Source: Vibrio thalassae
GTDB taxonomy: Bacteria > Pseudomonadota > Gammaproteobacteria > Enterobacterales > Vibrionaceae
Direction: 5' to 3'
Assembly: GCF_900089835.1 (NCBI RefSeq)
Contig: NZ_OANU01000002.1
Coordinates: 1 to 64,000 of the forward strand
Length of the DNA: 64,000 nucleotides
A program made the translations under genes and the position numbers. The notes under the pieces are model-generated. The model did no database searches, had not been told where the DNA came from, and saw only the letters and a program-made list of their open reading frames with translations. Positions 29,016 through 42,708 of the stretch are shown here, one piece after another. Position 1 is the stretch's first letter, and each line of letters starts with the position of its first letter.

Positions 29016-30068
29016 TTATTGTTGTTTGTAATGAACGTCACTTAATGCTCTTAGACGTTCTGCGGCTTGTTCTGCGGTTAGATCACGTTGTGATTCGGCC
29101 AACATTTCATAACCCACCATAAACTTACGAATCGTTGCTGAGCGTAGTAGTGGTGGATAGAAAATGGCGTGCAGCTGCCAATGCTCTGTGCTTTCACCTT
29201 CATCAAAGAAGGGTGCATAATGCCATCCCATTGAGTAAGGGAATGAGCACTCAAATAAGTTGTCGTAACGAGACGTTAGTTTCTTAATTGCAACCGCCAA
29301 GTCGTCTTTTTGCGCTTCAGAGAGTTCGCTCATACGGCGAACGTGTGTTTTTGGAAGCAACATCGTTTCGAATGGCCACGCAGCCCAATATGGAACCACC
29401 GCAAGCCAGTGTTCTGTTTCTACCACTGTACGTGCGCCATCTTTCATTTCTGCGCTGACATAATCCACCAGCAGATTAGAGCCTTGCTGCTGATAGTACT
29501 CACGCATCAAGCGATCTTTTCGCTCAATTTCATTTGGTAGGAAGCTGTTGGCCCAGATTTGGCCATGTGGATGTGGCTGTGAACAGCCCATTGCTTCACC
29601 TTTGTTTTCAAACGCTTGAACCCAAAGATAGTCTTTCCCTAATTCTTCAATTTGCTCATTCCACGTATCCACAACGCAACGCAGCTCTTGAGGGCTAAGC
29701 TCTGGAAGTGTTTTGCTGTGATCAGGAGAGAAGCAGATCACGCGACTTAAGCCACGTACCCCTTGAGTTTTAAATAACGGATTGTCAGACTCAGGCGCAT
29801 CCGGAGAATCAGGCATCAAAGCCGCAAAGTCGTTACTGAACACGTATGTGCCTTGATAATCTGGGTTTACATCACCAGAAATGCGCTCATTGGTCGGACA
29901 TAAAAAGCACTTCTCGTCATACGTTGGTAATTGGACGTGAGACACTTCTTCGTTTTGACCACTCCAAGGGCGCTTTGCACGGTGTGGTGATACCAAAATC
30001 CACTGTCCGGTAAGTGGGTTATAACGGCGATGTGGATGGTCGACTGGGTTAAATTCAATGCTCGACAT
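29016..30068 (-). CDS. galT: Galactose-1-phosphate uridylyltransferase
   Basis: Transfers UMP between UDP-glucose and galactose 1-phosphate. The 350-residue protein has the zinc ligands in [10 protein letters not shown] near residues 54-63 and the active-site histidine triad in [12 protein letters not shown] near residues 160-171. It begins [21 protein letters not shown], typical of GalT. Second gene of galETKM, 52 bp after galE. Confidence 0.97.
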   Translation of the reverse strand: MSSIEFNPVDHPHRRYNPLTGQWILVSPHRAKRPWSGQNEEVSHVQLPTYDEKCFLCPTNERISGDVNPDYQGTYVFSNDFAALMPDSPDAPESDNPLFKTQGVRGLSRVICFSPDHSKTLPELSPQELRCVVDTWNEQIEELGKDYLWVQAFENKGEAMGCSQPHPHGQIWANSFLPNEIERKDRLMREYYQQQGSNLLVDYVSAEMKDGARTVVETEHWLAVVPYWAAWPFETMLLPKTHVRRMSELSEAQKDDLAVAIKKLTSRYDNLFECSFPYSMGWHYAPFFDEGESTEHWQLHAIFYPPLLRSATIRKFMVGYEMLAESQRDLTAEQAAERLRALSDVHYKQQ

Positions 30069-30120
30069 AGTGCTTACTCAATAGTTAAATTGTTATCATC
30101 TGTTGGAAGAACGACGCGAT

Positions 30121-31140
30121 TTATTCGCTGTCGTAACCATTCGGGTTATTTGACTGCCAATGCCATGAATCAGCGGTCATGTCTTGCAATGTACGTGTCG
30201 CTTTCCAGTTTAAATCTGCTTCGGCTTTTGCTGTGCTTGCCCAACACTCTGCAATATCACCTGGACGGCGCGGTTGCAGTTCATAAGGAATTGGCTTACC
30301 ACAAGCCGTTGCAAATGCATCCACCATTTCAAGAACACTGCTGCCTTTTCCTGTGCCAAGGTTGTAGATATGCAATCCAGACTTAAGACCGACCGCTTTT
30401 AACGCGGCAATGTGACCATCTGCCAAATCCATAACGTGGATATAGTCGCGAACGCCCGTACCGTCTGGCGTAGGGTAATCATTACCAAACACAGCTAACT
30501 TATCGCGTCGGCCAACTGCGACTTGAGCAATAAATGGCATTAGATTGTTAGGAATGCCTTTAGGATCTTCACCCATCGTGCCTGATGGATGCGCGCCGAC
30601 AGGATTGAAATAACGCAGTAAGGTAATGCTCCACTCATTATCGGATGTGAAAACATCACTTAAGCAGCGCTCAACCATGAACTTACTGGTTCCGTATGGA
30701 TTCGTCGTATTACCAACAGGAGAGGTTTCCGTGATGGGTACCACTTCTGGATCGCCATACACTGTTGCAGAGGAGCTGAAAATAATGCTCTTAACACCCG
30801 CTGTTTTCATTGCACGAGCCAGTACCAAGGTGCCATTCACATTATTGTCGTAATACTCGATAGGCTTAGCCACTGATTCGCCTACTGCTTTTAAACCTGC
30901 AAAGTGAATCACCGACTGGATCTCATTCTCCTCGAAAATGCGGTCAAGTAACGCTTCATCGCGGATGTCGCCCTGATAGAAAGTCGGAGCTTGACCAGTC
31001 AATGCTTCAATACGTGCTAGCACTGCTTGATTAGCGTTACACAAATTATCGATGATGATAGGTTCGATACCACTTTCCAACATTTGAACGCAGGTATGGC
31101 TGCCGATGTAGCCCATTCCGCCCGTCACTAGTACTTTCAC
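30121..31140 (-). CDS. galE: UDP-glucose 4-epimerase
   Basis: Regenerates UDP-glucose from UDP-galactose and supplies UDP-galactose for surface sugars. The 339-residue short-chain dehydrogenase fold has the NAD motif VTGGMGYIGSHT at the N-terminus, the catalytic Ser-Ser-Ala-Thr-Val-Tyr segment near 122-127, and the catalytic Tyr/Lys pair in PYGTSKFMVE near 147-156. Promoter-proximal gene of galETKM with GalR operators upstream. Confidence 0.97.
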   Translation of the reverse strand: MKVLVTGGMGYIGSHTCVQMLESGIEPIIIDNLCNANQAVLARIEALTGQAPTFYQGDIRDEALLDRIFEENEIQSVIHFAGLKAVGESVAKPIEYYDNNVNGTLVLARAMKTAGVKSIIFSSSATVYGDPEVVPITETSPVGNTTNPYGTSKFMVERCLSDVFTSDNEWSITLLRYFNPVGAHPSGTMGEDPKGIPNNLMPFIAQVAVGRRDKLAVFGNDYPTPDGTGVRDYIHVMDLADGHIAALKAVGLKSGLHIYNLGTGKGSSVLEMVDAFATACGKPIPYELQPRRPGDIAECWASTAKAEADLNWKATRTLQDMTADSWHWQSNNPNGYDSE

Positions 31141-31263
31141 ATTGCACTCCTAGATTTAACTCTGAACATTGAGCGAGTTATTACGTGAATACGCTCGTTA
31201 TTTTCAAACTGAGGGAATTGTAGCAATAGCCACTCCTATCGTTCTGTGATCAAGCGCAAAAAA

Positions 31264-31279
31264 GTGTAAACGCTTACAC
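31264..31279. promoter_or_regulatory. GalR operator 1 upstream of galE
   Basis: GTGTAAACGCTTACAC matches the GalR consensus GTGKAANCGNTTNCAC at every defined position, centred 131 bp upstream of the galE start. A partial CRP-like half TGTGA lies at 31245-31249. Confidence 0.8.
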
Positions 31280-31362
31280 AAGCTCCATAAAAATATAGCA
31301 TTTTAAATGACCAGCATCGCGTTATTGCACCTTTAAATAGGATCAAGGAGAGGTAGCGTGTT

Positions 31363-31378
31363 GGTTAAACGATTACAC
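31363..31378. promoter_or_regulatory. GalR operator 2 upstream of galE
   Basis: GGTTAAACGATTACAC matches the GalR consensus at 14 of 16 positions. Its centre is 99 bp from operator 1, close to the 113-bp spacing of the looping operators OE and OI in E. coli gal. The rest of the 303-bp gap (31141-31443) holds the galE promoter and the mglC terminator only. Confidence 0.6.
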
Positions 31379-31404
31379 AAAACATAACCAACAATGACGG
31401 ATAG

Positions 31405-31438
31405 AAAAGAAAAAAGGCGTCCATGTTGGACGCCTTGT
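31405..31438 (-). terminator. Terminator after mglC
   Basis: AAGGCGTCC (31414-31422) / GGACGCCTT (31428-31436), followed on the minus strand by a U-rich tail. Confidence 0.88.
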
Positions 31439-31443
31439 TAGAG

Positions 31444-32451
31444 TTACTTCTTGTTCGCGTATTTCATTGAGTCGAGCGCAACAGCGAAGATAATGATGGA
31501 ACCTTTGATGATGTACTGCCAGTAGGGGCTGACACCAATGTAGGTCATACCATAGTTGATAACAGTGAAGATAAGAACACCGGTCACAACCCCTGCAATA
31601 CTACCAACACCACCCGCAAACGAGACACCACCAACCACACAGGCAGCAATGGCGTCAAGTTCGTATAGGAAACCAAGGTTGTTGGTTGCACTACCGATAC
31701 GCCCCGCTTCTAGCATACCGCCGAAGGCATAGAAAACACCCGATAGCGCGTACACCTTCAAGAGTGTCATTGGCACGTTAACACCCGATACCTTAGCCGC
31801 TTCTGGGTTACCACCCACTGCGAAGATATTTTTACCAAATACGGTCTTATTCCATAGAACCCACATAAAGACGATAGCAATAATGGCGTAGAAGGTTATA
31901 TAGGAGAACCTAAAATCGCCCATCCGTATAAAGCCTTGCGTGAACACAGAAAAGCGCTCATCGAAGCCTGCAATCGGTGATGCACCTACAGAATCGTAGT
32001 AAAGAGAGTTAATACCATAAACGATGATCATCGTACCTAGAGTAGCGATAAATGGTGTTACTTTGAGGTAAGCAACGATGATACCGTTCACTAAACCAAT
32101 GATGGCACCGATAGCACAGACAACAAGGATAACCGCTAGAATCGGCACTTCACCAATGCTTGGGAAAACCTTGTTCACATTATCAACGGATTGCAGTAAC
32201 GTCGCGGAGACCACCGCTGCTAAACCAACCTGACGGCCCGCAGAAAGGTCCGTACCCTGAGTCACAATCAAACCGGCTACGCCAAGAGCAATAATGACAC
32301 GCACTGACGATTGCGTCAGGATGTTACTGAAGTTACGTAAACTTAAGAAAGACGGCTCTTGAATCACGATTACCGCTAACAAGATAAAAAGAACCGCATA
32401 AATAGCCCCTTCTTTGAGGTGCTTTAGTGCAAATGTTTTTACTGAGTCCAT
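31444..32451 (-). CDS. mglC: Galactose/methyl-galactoside ABC permease MglC
   Basis: A 335-residue inner-membrane permease of the ribose/galactose type, with 8-10 hydrophobic spans and the conserved segments TQGTDLSAGRQVGLAAVV near residues 62-79 and AVGGNPEAAKVSGVNV near 210-225, the EAA-like loop that contacts the ATPase. Length is full. It needs MglA and MglB to work, but MglA is truncated and mglB is absent here, so it is probably a stranded survivor unless other partners exist. It is 10 bp from the mglA remnant. Confidence 0.93.
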   Translation of the reverse strand: MDSVKTFALKHLKEGAIYAVLFILLAVIVIQEPSFLSLRNFSNILTQSSVRVIIALGVAGLIVTQGTDLSAGRQVGLAAVVSATLLQSVDNVNKVFPSIGEVPILAVILVVCAIGAIIGLVNGIIVAYLKVTPFIATLGTMIIVYGINSLYYDSVGASPIAGFDERFSVFTQGFIRMGDFRFSYITFYAIIAIVFMWVLWNKTVFGKNIFAVGGNPEAAKVSGVNVPMTLLKVYALSGVFYAFGGMLEAGRIGSATNNLGFLYELDAIAACVVGGVSFAGGVGSIAGVVTGVLIFTVINYGMTYIGVSPYWQYIIKGSIIIFAVALDSMKYANKK

Positions 32452-32461
32452 AGTATTTTTC

Positions 32462-33430
32462 CTAGAGGTAACGAGAGGCCAGCTCTAAAATTTCAGTCTG
32501 AGTAGTATTCTTCGTCTCGACGACACCAGCAGCACGACCGTTACTCATCACAAGAATTCGGTCGGTGATACCCAATAGCTCCGGCATTTCTGAAGAGATA
32601 ATGATGATGCCTTTGTTCTTCTTCGCTAACTCTAAAATAAGTTGATAGATTTCGAACTTCGCACCCACATCGATACCACGAGTTGGTTCATCAAGCATGA
32701 GAATTTCCGGCTGAGTTAACAACCAACGACCAATGATGACCTTTTGTTGGTTACCACCAGACAGCGACCCAATGGCAGTTTCATGACCCGGCGTTTTCAC
32801 GCTCATGGAATCAATCACCCACTGAGTATCACTCTTCATTTTCTTATTGCTAAGCAAACCAGACTTGGTTTTGTATTCCTCAACATTCGCCACTAGAGAG
32901 TTAAAGGTAATATCAAGGTTTCCGTAGATACCTGTCGAGCGACGTTCTTCGGTAACCAAAGCAAAGCCATTGTTGATAGCCTCGTGTGCATCGCGGTTAC
33001 GCATCTCTTTGCCATTTAGCAAAATTTTGCCTTCACTACGCTCTCGAACACCAAAAATCGTTTCAACAATATCGGTCCGTTTTGACCCCACCAAGCCCGC
33101 AACCCCTAGGATTTCACCGGCTTTAAGTTCAAATGAAACATCTTGTATCGATGGTTGATTAAGTGCTGTGAGATGTTGAACCTCAAGAATGGTTTCTTTC
33201 GGTACATTGCTTTTTTCTGGGAATCGCTGCGTCAGTTCACGACCCACCATCATAGAAATGATCGAGTCCATAGTAAGACCCTCAAGTGGACGTGTGTCGA
33301 CCCATTGCCCATCACGAAGAATGGTGATGTCATCGCAAATCGCGAAGATCTCTTCCATTTTGTGAGAAATATAAACAACGCCACACCCTTTGTCTTTGAG
33401 CTTCTTAATGATGGTGAAAAGGTGGTTGAC
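32462..33430 (-). pseudogene. mglA: 5'-truncated mglA, galactose ABC ATPase remnant
   Basis: Only the C-terminal ~60% of MglA remains. Recognisable homology starts at [20 protein letters not shown] (33430 downwards), which is the end of the first ATPase domain, and continues intact through the second domain (signature [16 protein letters not shown]; Walker [11 protein letters not shown]) to the normal C-terminus. The first domain with its Walker A loop and signature, about 180 residues, is missing, and upstream of 33431 the residues no longer resemble MglA. The first in-frame ATG is at 33358, giving 298 residues compared with about 500 in the family. mglB, normally just upstream, is gone. A simple deletion joining the mgl promoter region to mid-mglA explains this; an assembly error is the alternative. 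Confidence 0.88.
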
Positions 33431-33431
33431 T

Positions 33432-33809
33432 AAATTGCATTCAGAGTGAAAACGTTTAACCCAGAGTGTAGTGATAAAATGAACAATTAATGTGAGGAAG
33501 TTAAAAGAATTTACAAACGTAACAATATCTGTAACGAGTTGTTTAATTCGTTTGAAATGGCTAACGCATCATGTAAAAACAAGCTCTCTAAACGTTTCAT
33601 AGTATAACATCGAGATCTTGGTCTCCTTTTTTACCGAATTTTGCTACTGTAATTCTTACGCATTCTCGATCATCTATGAGAACGTTTACAATAGTTCAAA
33701 ATATGTCAAACTATCCCCTACCTTTACTAGTGGTATTGCGTTTACTCTATTTGAGAGTACACTTGCCGCCCCTTTAATCAGCTCCTCTATTTAATTAGGC
33801 GTAAATCGA
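33432..33809. promoter_or_regulatory. Former mgl promoter region with GalR-like sites
   Basis: This 378-bp gap between the mglA remnant and the MATE gene holds three ACGTTT-centred sites: GTGAAAACGTTTAACC at 33446-33461 (13 of 16 to the GalR consensus), and weaker ones centred at 33593 and 33683. They fit a surviving galactose-regulated promoter for the deleted mglB. No coding sequence or mglB signal peptide is visible. Confidence 0.5.
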
Positions 33810-35153
33810 ATGTCTGAAAACGCTTCAGCGCTCAACAAACGAATGAATATCGTAGCGTTGACTTGGCCTATCTTTATCGAAGTTTTGCTAAGAACCGCAC
33901 TTAATACCACGGATGTGTTTATGCTCAGTGGGTACTCCGACTTAGCGGTATCCGCTGTTGGTGTTATTACCCAAATTACTTTCTTCTTGATTGTTATTTC
34001 CATGATGGTAAGCAGTGGTACAGGAATACTTATCGCTCAATACAACGGCGCATCCAAATTCAGCGAGTCTGCACAAACTGGTGTTGCCAGTATCCTGTTA
34101 GCGGTAGTGGTCGGTGGCGTTCTCAGTCTGTCACTGTTTTTAGGGGCGGAACATTTTATCGCGCTATTTGGTCTTGAAGATCAAGTAGCAGCCTTTGGTT
34201 ACGAATACCTGATCATCAGCGGCTCCATGACGTTCAATGTCACCATAGGCATAGTGCTTACTACAATATTGCGTAGTCATGGTTACTCACGCTCCCCTAT
34301 GGTCATCAACCTCATCGCTGGGGTGATTAATATTGCCGGTAACTATGTCGCGCTGTACCAACCATTTGGGTTGCCAGTCTTTGGCGTTAGTGGCGTTGCA
34401 ACTGCGACAGTTGTCAGCCAAGTGATCGGTACCTTATTGATGATCTGGGTCGTTCGTAAAAAACACATTGAGCTGCCATTTAACCAATGGCGCGAGATCC
34501 CTAAAGCACTGTACAAAAAGATTATGAAGATCGGTGCCATGAACGCCGGAGAAATTCTCTCTTACAACATGGCGCAAATGACCATCGTATATTTCGTGGT
34601 GCAGATGGGAACCTCTTCCCTTGCCGCTTACACTTACGCACAGAACATCACTCGCGTGTCGTTTGCTTTTGCATTAGCTCTTGGGCAAGCCGGACAAATT
34701 CAGGCCAGCTACTTTATCGGTAAAGGCTGGATCGATGACATCTTAGGCCGAGTTCAAAAATACTACTTAGTTGGCCTAATCGCATCGACTGGTATTGTTG
34801 TACTGCTGTTTCTGTTCCGTTATCCATTGATTGATCTGTTCACACAAGATAGCGAAATTGTTGTTTTAGTGGCACTGCTTATTGGCGGATCAATATTTGT
34901 CGAGTCTGGACGCGTATCCAACTTAATATTCATCGCCGCACTCAAAGGCGCTGGCGATATCAAGTTCCCTGTAAAAATGGGGATCTTGAGCATGTGGGGT
35001 ATTGCGGTTCTGTTTGCCTATCTGCTTGGCATTCATTGGGGCTATGGCGTAATAGGCGCTTGGATTGCTATCGGTATGGATGAGTGGGTTCGCGGTATCG
35101 TAATGATTCGACGCTGGCGCTCTAAAGTATGGACACGCTTCGCCTTGACGTAG
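33810..35153 (+). CDS. MATE family efflux transporter
   Basis: A 447-residue transporter with about 12 hydrophobic spans in two homologous halves. The N-terminus MNIVALTWPIFIEVLLRTALNTTD and the pattern MLSGYSDLAVSAVGV are typical of MATE (multidrug and toxin extrusion) proteins driven by Na+ or H+. Substrate unknown. It lies inside the galactoside region but has no clear metabolic link. A shared terminator (35176-35205) follows. Confidence 0.88.
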   Translation: MSENASALNKRMNIVALTWPIFIEVLLRTALNTTDVFMLSGYSDLAVSAVGVITQITFFLIVISMMVSSGTGILIAQYNGASKFSESAQTGVASILLAVVVGGVLSLSLFLGAEHFIALFGLEDQVAAFGYEYLIISGSMTFNVTIGIVLTTILRSHGYSRSPMVINLIAGVINIAGNYVALYQPFGLPVFGVSGVATATVVSQVIGTLLMIWVVRKKHIELPFNQWREIPKALYKKIMKIGAMNAGEILSYNMAQMTIVYFVVQMGTSSLAAYTYAQNITRVSFAFALALGQAGQIQASYFIGKGWIDDILGRVQKYYLVGLIASTGIVVLLFLFRYPLIDLFTQDSEIVVLVALLIGGSIFVESGRVSNLIFIAALKGAGDIKFPVKMGILSMWGIAVLFAYLLGIHWGYGVIGAWIAIGMDEWVRGIVMIRRWRSKVWTRFALT

Positions 35154-35171
35154 CAGATAAAAAGTAGCAGA

Positions 35172-35208
35172 TAGAAAAATGGGCTAGCGATTGCTAGCCC
35201 ATTTTAGT
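35172..35208. terminator. Bidirectional terminator between MATE gene and the lac ABC operon
   Basis: AAAATGGGCTAGC (35176-35188) / GCTAGCCCATTTT (35193-35205), a perfect 13-bp stem with GATT loop. Confidence 0.92.
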
Positions 35209-36293
35209 TAGATGTTCGAAATACAAAGTGAATCTAAGAAGATATGGCAATCTTCTACATTGAAACTCAGATCCAACTCATCACCACGAACAACTTCAAA
35301 GTCACCTGAAACGTGCACTCGATAGTTATCAAAGCCCGCTACCATACCAAACAGGTATGTGCTGTTCCCCAAGCGCTCTACTGCTTGTGTTGAGAAATGA
35401 AGCTTCTGCTCACCAGAGTTATCCAAAGCAATATGCTCAGGACGCAGACCAAAGCTCACCTTATCGCCTACTTTTACTTTAGACGTATCCACCTTGACCT
35501 TAATAGACTGCTCATCTGGTAATGAAATGGTAATGCTATCATCACCAACACTCGTAACGTGTGCAGGTAGCATGTTCATCTTTGGCGAACCGATAAAACC
35601 AGCTACAAACTCGTTAGCTGGACTGTTGTAGAGCTCAAGCGGAGAACCCACTTGCTCTACTTGACCATCACGTAATACGACAATCTTATCAGCTAGGGTC
35701 ATCGCCTCTACCTGATCGTGGGTAACGTAGATCATCGTGGTATCAAGCTCGCGGTGCAAACTGGCAATTTGCAAGCGCATGTCTACACGCAGTTCGGCAT
35801 CAAGGTTTGATAGAGGCTCGTCAAACAAGAATACTTTTGGATCACGAACAATCGCACGCCCAATAGCCACACGCTGACGCTGACCTCCTGACATATCTTT
35901 TGGTTTACGATCCATTAGATGGTCAAGTTGCAACGCTTTTGCTGCTCGGTCCACTCGCATTTTAATTTCGTCTTTAGGGAAGCCATTCATCTTCATCCCA
36001 AAGCCCATATTCTCCTCAACCGTTAGGTGTGGATATAGAGCATAAGACTGGAATACCATCGCGATACCGCGCTCTGCAGGATCGACATGGTTAACCACTG
36101 TATTATCAATTTCTAGGACACCGTCAGTAATCTCTTCTAGACCTGCAATCAAACGAAGCAGCGTCGATTTACCGCAACCAGACGGGCCGACAAAAACAAC
36201 GAACTCACCTTTTTTGATATCAAGATCCACACCGTGGATCACGGTTGAATTACCATAGCGTTTCACTACGTTGGAAAGTTTAATATCTGCCAT
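35208..36293 (-). CDS. Sugar ABC transporter ATPase (MalK/UgpC/LacK type)
   Basis: A 361-residue ATPase of the carbohydrate-uptake-1 family. Walker A FVGPSGCGKSTLLRL near residues 33-47, signature MSGGQRQRVAIGRA near 134-147, Walker B VFLFDEPLSNLDA, and the C-terminal OB-fold regulatory domain (FGLRPEHIAL) seen in MalK. It is the last gene of an operon binding protein - permease - permease - lacZ - ATPase on the minus strand. Such ATPases can be shared by several transporters, but this one belongs with the genes before it. LacK is the best-fitting name by context. Confidence 0.88.
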   Translation of the reverse strand: MADIKLSNVVKRYGNSTVIHGVDLDIKKGEFVVFVGPSGCGKSTLLRLIAGLEEITDGVLEIDNTVVNHVDPAERGIAMVFQSYALYPHLTVEENMGFGMKMNGFPKDEIKMRVDRAAKALQLDHLMDRKPKDMSGGQRQRVAIGRAIVRDPKVFLFDEPLSNLDAELRVDMRLQIASLHRELDTTMIYVTHDQVEAMTLADKIVVLRDGQVEQVGSPLELYNSPANEFVAGFIGSPKMNMLPAHVTSVGDDSITISLPDEQSIKVKVDTSKVKVGDKVSFGLRPEHIALDNSGEQKLHFSTQAVERLGNSTYLFGMVAGFDNYRVHVSGDFEVVRGDELDLSFNVEDCHIFLDSLCISNI

Positions 36294-36372
36294 GTTGTAT
36301 CCTTAATTCTTCAGGTTCGCTTGCTAAGCACACGCCGAGCAAGCGACATTCAATCTTTTGAGTAATGAAACG

Positions 36373-40305
<3,933 letters not shown>

Positions 40306-40306
<1 letters not shown>

Positions 40307-41223
40307 TATTTATCCCTCGCAATTCTAAATTGAAGCATTGCTAGAATCGCTGCAAAGAATACGATGACGTATGATACCGTTGCTGCATAACCAAAGTTTG
40401 GAACAAACTTAAATGACAAATCATAAATATACATCGACAGAGTCAAGGTTTCATTTGCTGGTCCACCAGCAGTAATATTCACTACTTCATCAAACAGCTG
40501 CAATGTACCGATAGTCGACATAACCGTAGTAAATAAGATAACCGGTTTAAGTAAAGGAACAGTAATAAAGAAGAACTGTTTAATTGGGCTTACACCTTCA
40601 ATACGCGCTGCTTCATAAATTGATTTATCAATGTTCTGCATCGCAGATAAAAAGAAGATCATGTTATAGCCTGTCCAACGCCATGTGATCGCAATAATGA
40701 TGGTCACCTTAGCCCAGAATGGATCTGCCATCCAAGGAATAGGGTCGTTGACAATGCCTGTCCACATCAGGAATGAGTTCACAATACCTTCATACGCAAA
40801 CATACTCTTAAAAAGGATTGAGTAAGCAACTAGTGATGTAACACAAGGTAAGAAAATCGCTAAGCGGAATAAGCTTCTAAATTTAAGATTAGGCGAATTT
40901 AAACAAGACGATAATGCTAACGAAAGCAAAATCATAATAGGCACTTGAATAATTAAGAAAATAAAAGTGTTAGAAAGTGCTTTTAAAAACACTGGATCGT
41001 TAAATAACCGAGTTACGTTGCCAAAACCAACGAACTCCATAATAACACCACGCCCAGAATGCATAGCCATCCATAATGAATTCACAATAGGATAGATCAT
41101 GAATAAGGACACTAATATGACGGCAGGTAATACAAAACCCCAGCCATTAATATCATAAAAACGCTGAAAGCTATTTTTATTATTTTTGGAGCTAGACTTA
41201 ATCGTCTTGACTAATTCACTCAT
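40306..41223 (-). CDS. Sugar ABC permease (MalF/LacF type)
   Basis: A 305-residue permease with six hydrophobic spans and the EAA loop EAARIEGVSPIKQFFFITVPLLK near residues 212-234. The start at 41223 (MSELVKTIKSS) is chosen over an in-frame ATG 36 bp upstream, which would overlap the binding-protein gene tail. Coding DNA here is noticeably A/T richer than in nearby housekeeping genes. Partner of the following permease. Confidence 0.87.
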
Positions 41224-41295
41224 AATGACACCAATAAAGAGAAGAAAAGGCCCCCACACTGACTCGCAGCAGAAATGGGGGCAAAGGAAAAACGA

Positions 41296-42555
41296 TTATT
41301 GAATCTGATATTTCAGTTGTTGCTCAACGCTTTCTAATACTTTATCGATTGGTGCACCCTGCATAATGGAAGGCATTTGAGCAGCAATTGCAGCATCGAC
41401 TTCATAGGTATACATACCATAGTTCACAGCTGGAATTTCGGCAGCCCACTTGTTGAAATCTGAGTAAATCTTTTGCTTGTTAAAGTAGCTGTCTTCGTAT
41501 TGGTAAGCTTGTGTATTACCTGCTGGCAAGTATGAACCTACCGCACCCTGCTTCTTAAGAATTTCATTGTAGAATTCTTTATCGGAACCAAACGTTTTGC
41601 TCAAGAAGTCGATAGCCGTATCTTTCTCTTTTGAAGCATTCAGTACATACCAGCTTGAACCACCAAGGTTAGAGCTGTTTACTGCGCCTTCTACATTCAG
41701 ACGAGGTGTTGGCGCAACGGCCCACTGACCTTCTTGCCCTTCACCAGCTTTCACTGACGCGGTAATCCAAACGCCTGTCGTAATAGAAGCAACCGTACCG
41801 CTATTTACTGAGCCTACCCATTCAGACCAACCGATGGTTGGACGAGCGATGTCAGTGGTATGAAGGTCGCGGAAGATCTTGATACCTTCAGCAAGTGCTT
41901 TGTTGTTAGCAATGTTAAGGCTACCGTCTTGATTAAAGTACCAACTGCCCGCACCCTGAATCATGATACGCAACAAGCCAAGATCTGATGGGTTATTCCC
42001 CAACATAGATACGCCTGTTTTCTCCTTCACTTGCTTACCGATTTCAATGAAACGGTCCCAAGTGATGTCTTCCATATCTTTAGCACTGAACCCTGCTTTT
42101 TCTAGAATATCTGTGCGGTAGTAAAGACCAGTAACACCCGTGTCAAACGGCAAGCCGTACACGTCATCACCGATAGTCATCACATTGACTTTGTACGGAG
42201 CGAACTGAGAATAATCGACCTCATTGGTCATAGGGGCAAATGATCCTGGGTACGACTGCAAATATTTCTGAGCGTTGTAATCTTCAATCAACACCACATC
42301 TGGTAACGCCGATGTAATACCTGACGCAAGCATGGTATGCAACTTCTGCTCGATGTCAGCTTTCGCAAAATCGACCACTTTGATGTTTACATCTTCATGG
42401 CTTGCTTCATATTTCTCAGCAGCTTCTTGCATGATGGCAACATTAAAGTTTGGATCCCATGCCCAGACAGTGATGTCTTTCGCGAGTGCGGTTTGACTGA
42501 AACAAGCTAGACCTACTGCAGAGGCCACTAATCCTTTAATCATTTGCTTCTTCAT
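41296..42555 (-). CDS. Periplasmic sugar-binding protein of the lactose-type ABC system
   Basis: A 419-residue extracytoplasmic solute-binding protein of family 1 (MalE/LacE type). Signal peptide MKKQMIKGLVASAVGLACFSQTALA with cleavage after Ala25, followed by KDITVWAWDPNFNVAIM and the lobed binding domain (VWITASVKAGEGQEGQWAVAPTPR). It is the first gene of the operon and is preceded by a near-perfect GalR operator. The start at 42555 gives a clean signal peptide; an ATG 15 bp upstream is possible but less likely. Ligand is presumably lactose or a related galactoside. Confidence 0.88.
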   Translation of the reverse strand: MKKQMIKGLVASAVGLACFSQTALAKDITVWAWDPNFNVAIMQEAAEKYEASHEDVNIKVVDFAKADIEQKLHTMLASGITSALPDVVLIEDYNAQKYLQSYPGSFAPMTNEVDYSQFAPYKVNVMTIGDDVYGLPFDTGVTGLYYRTDILEKAGFSAKDMEDITWDRFIEIGKQVKEKTGVSMLGNNPSDLGLLRIMIQGAGSWYFNQDGSLNIANNKALAEGIKIFRDLHTTDIARPTIGWSEWVGSVNSGTVASITTGVWITASVKAGEGQEGQWAVAPTPRLNVEGAVNSSNLGGSSWYVLNASKEKDTAIDFLSKTFGSDKEFYNEILKKQGAVGSYLPAGNTQAYQYEDSYFNKQKIYSDFNKWAAEIPAVNYGMYTYEVDAAIAAQMPSIMQGAPIDKVLESVEQQLKYQIQ

Positions 42556-42595
42556 AACTGTTATTCTCATTTTTTGTAGGGATTTTTGCTTCCGC

Positions 42596-42611
42596 TTGGA
42601 AACGTTTACAC
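42596..42611. promoter_or_regulatory. GalR-type operator upstream of the lactose ABC/lacZ operon
   Basis: TTGGAAACGTTTACAC matches the GalR consensus at 15 of 16 positions, centred 48 bp upstream of the binding-protein start. Confidence 0.72.
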
Positions 42612-42692
42612 AGGGAAATTAGCATTTATTTTTGAGAAATAAAGGGGCGAAGATGGGATTTTTGATCTATTACCGCTAGAAATTGCGTACGT

Positions 42693-42708
42693 TGTGGGGC
42701 TGATCACT
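42693..42708. promoter_or_regulatory. CRP-like site upstream of the lactose ABC/lacZ operon
   Basis: TGTGGGGCTGATCACT fits TGTGA-N6-TCACA at 8 of 10 positions, about 97 bp upstream of the GalR-type site, so CRP activation with GalR repression is plausible. Confidence 0.45.

Noticed and set aside
31351..31385. Tiny ORF behind AGGAGAGG upstream of galE
   Set aside because: Good ribosome binding site by chance, but only nine codons and overlapping the second GalR operator; not supportable.
33586..33691. Two further ACGTTT sites as firm GalR operators
   Set aside because: They match the consensus at only about 11-12 of 16 positions; mentioned as weak sites within the former mgl promoter region and not listed alone.
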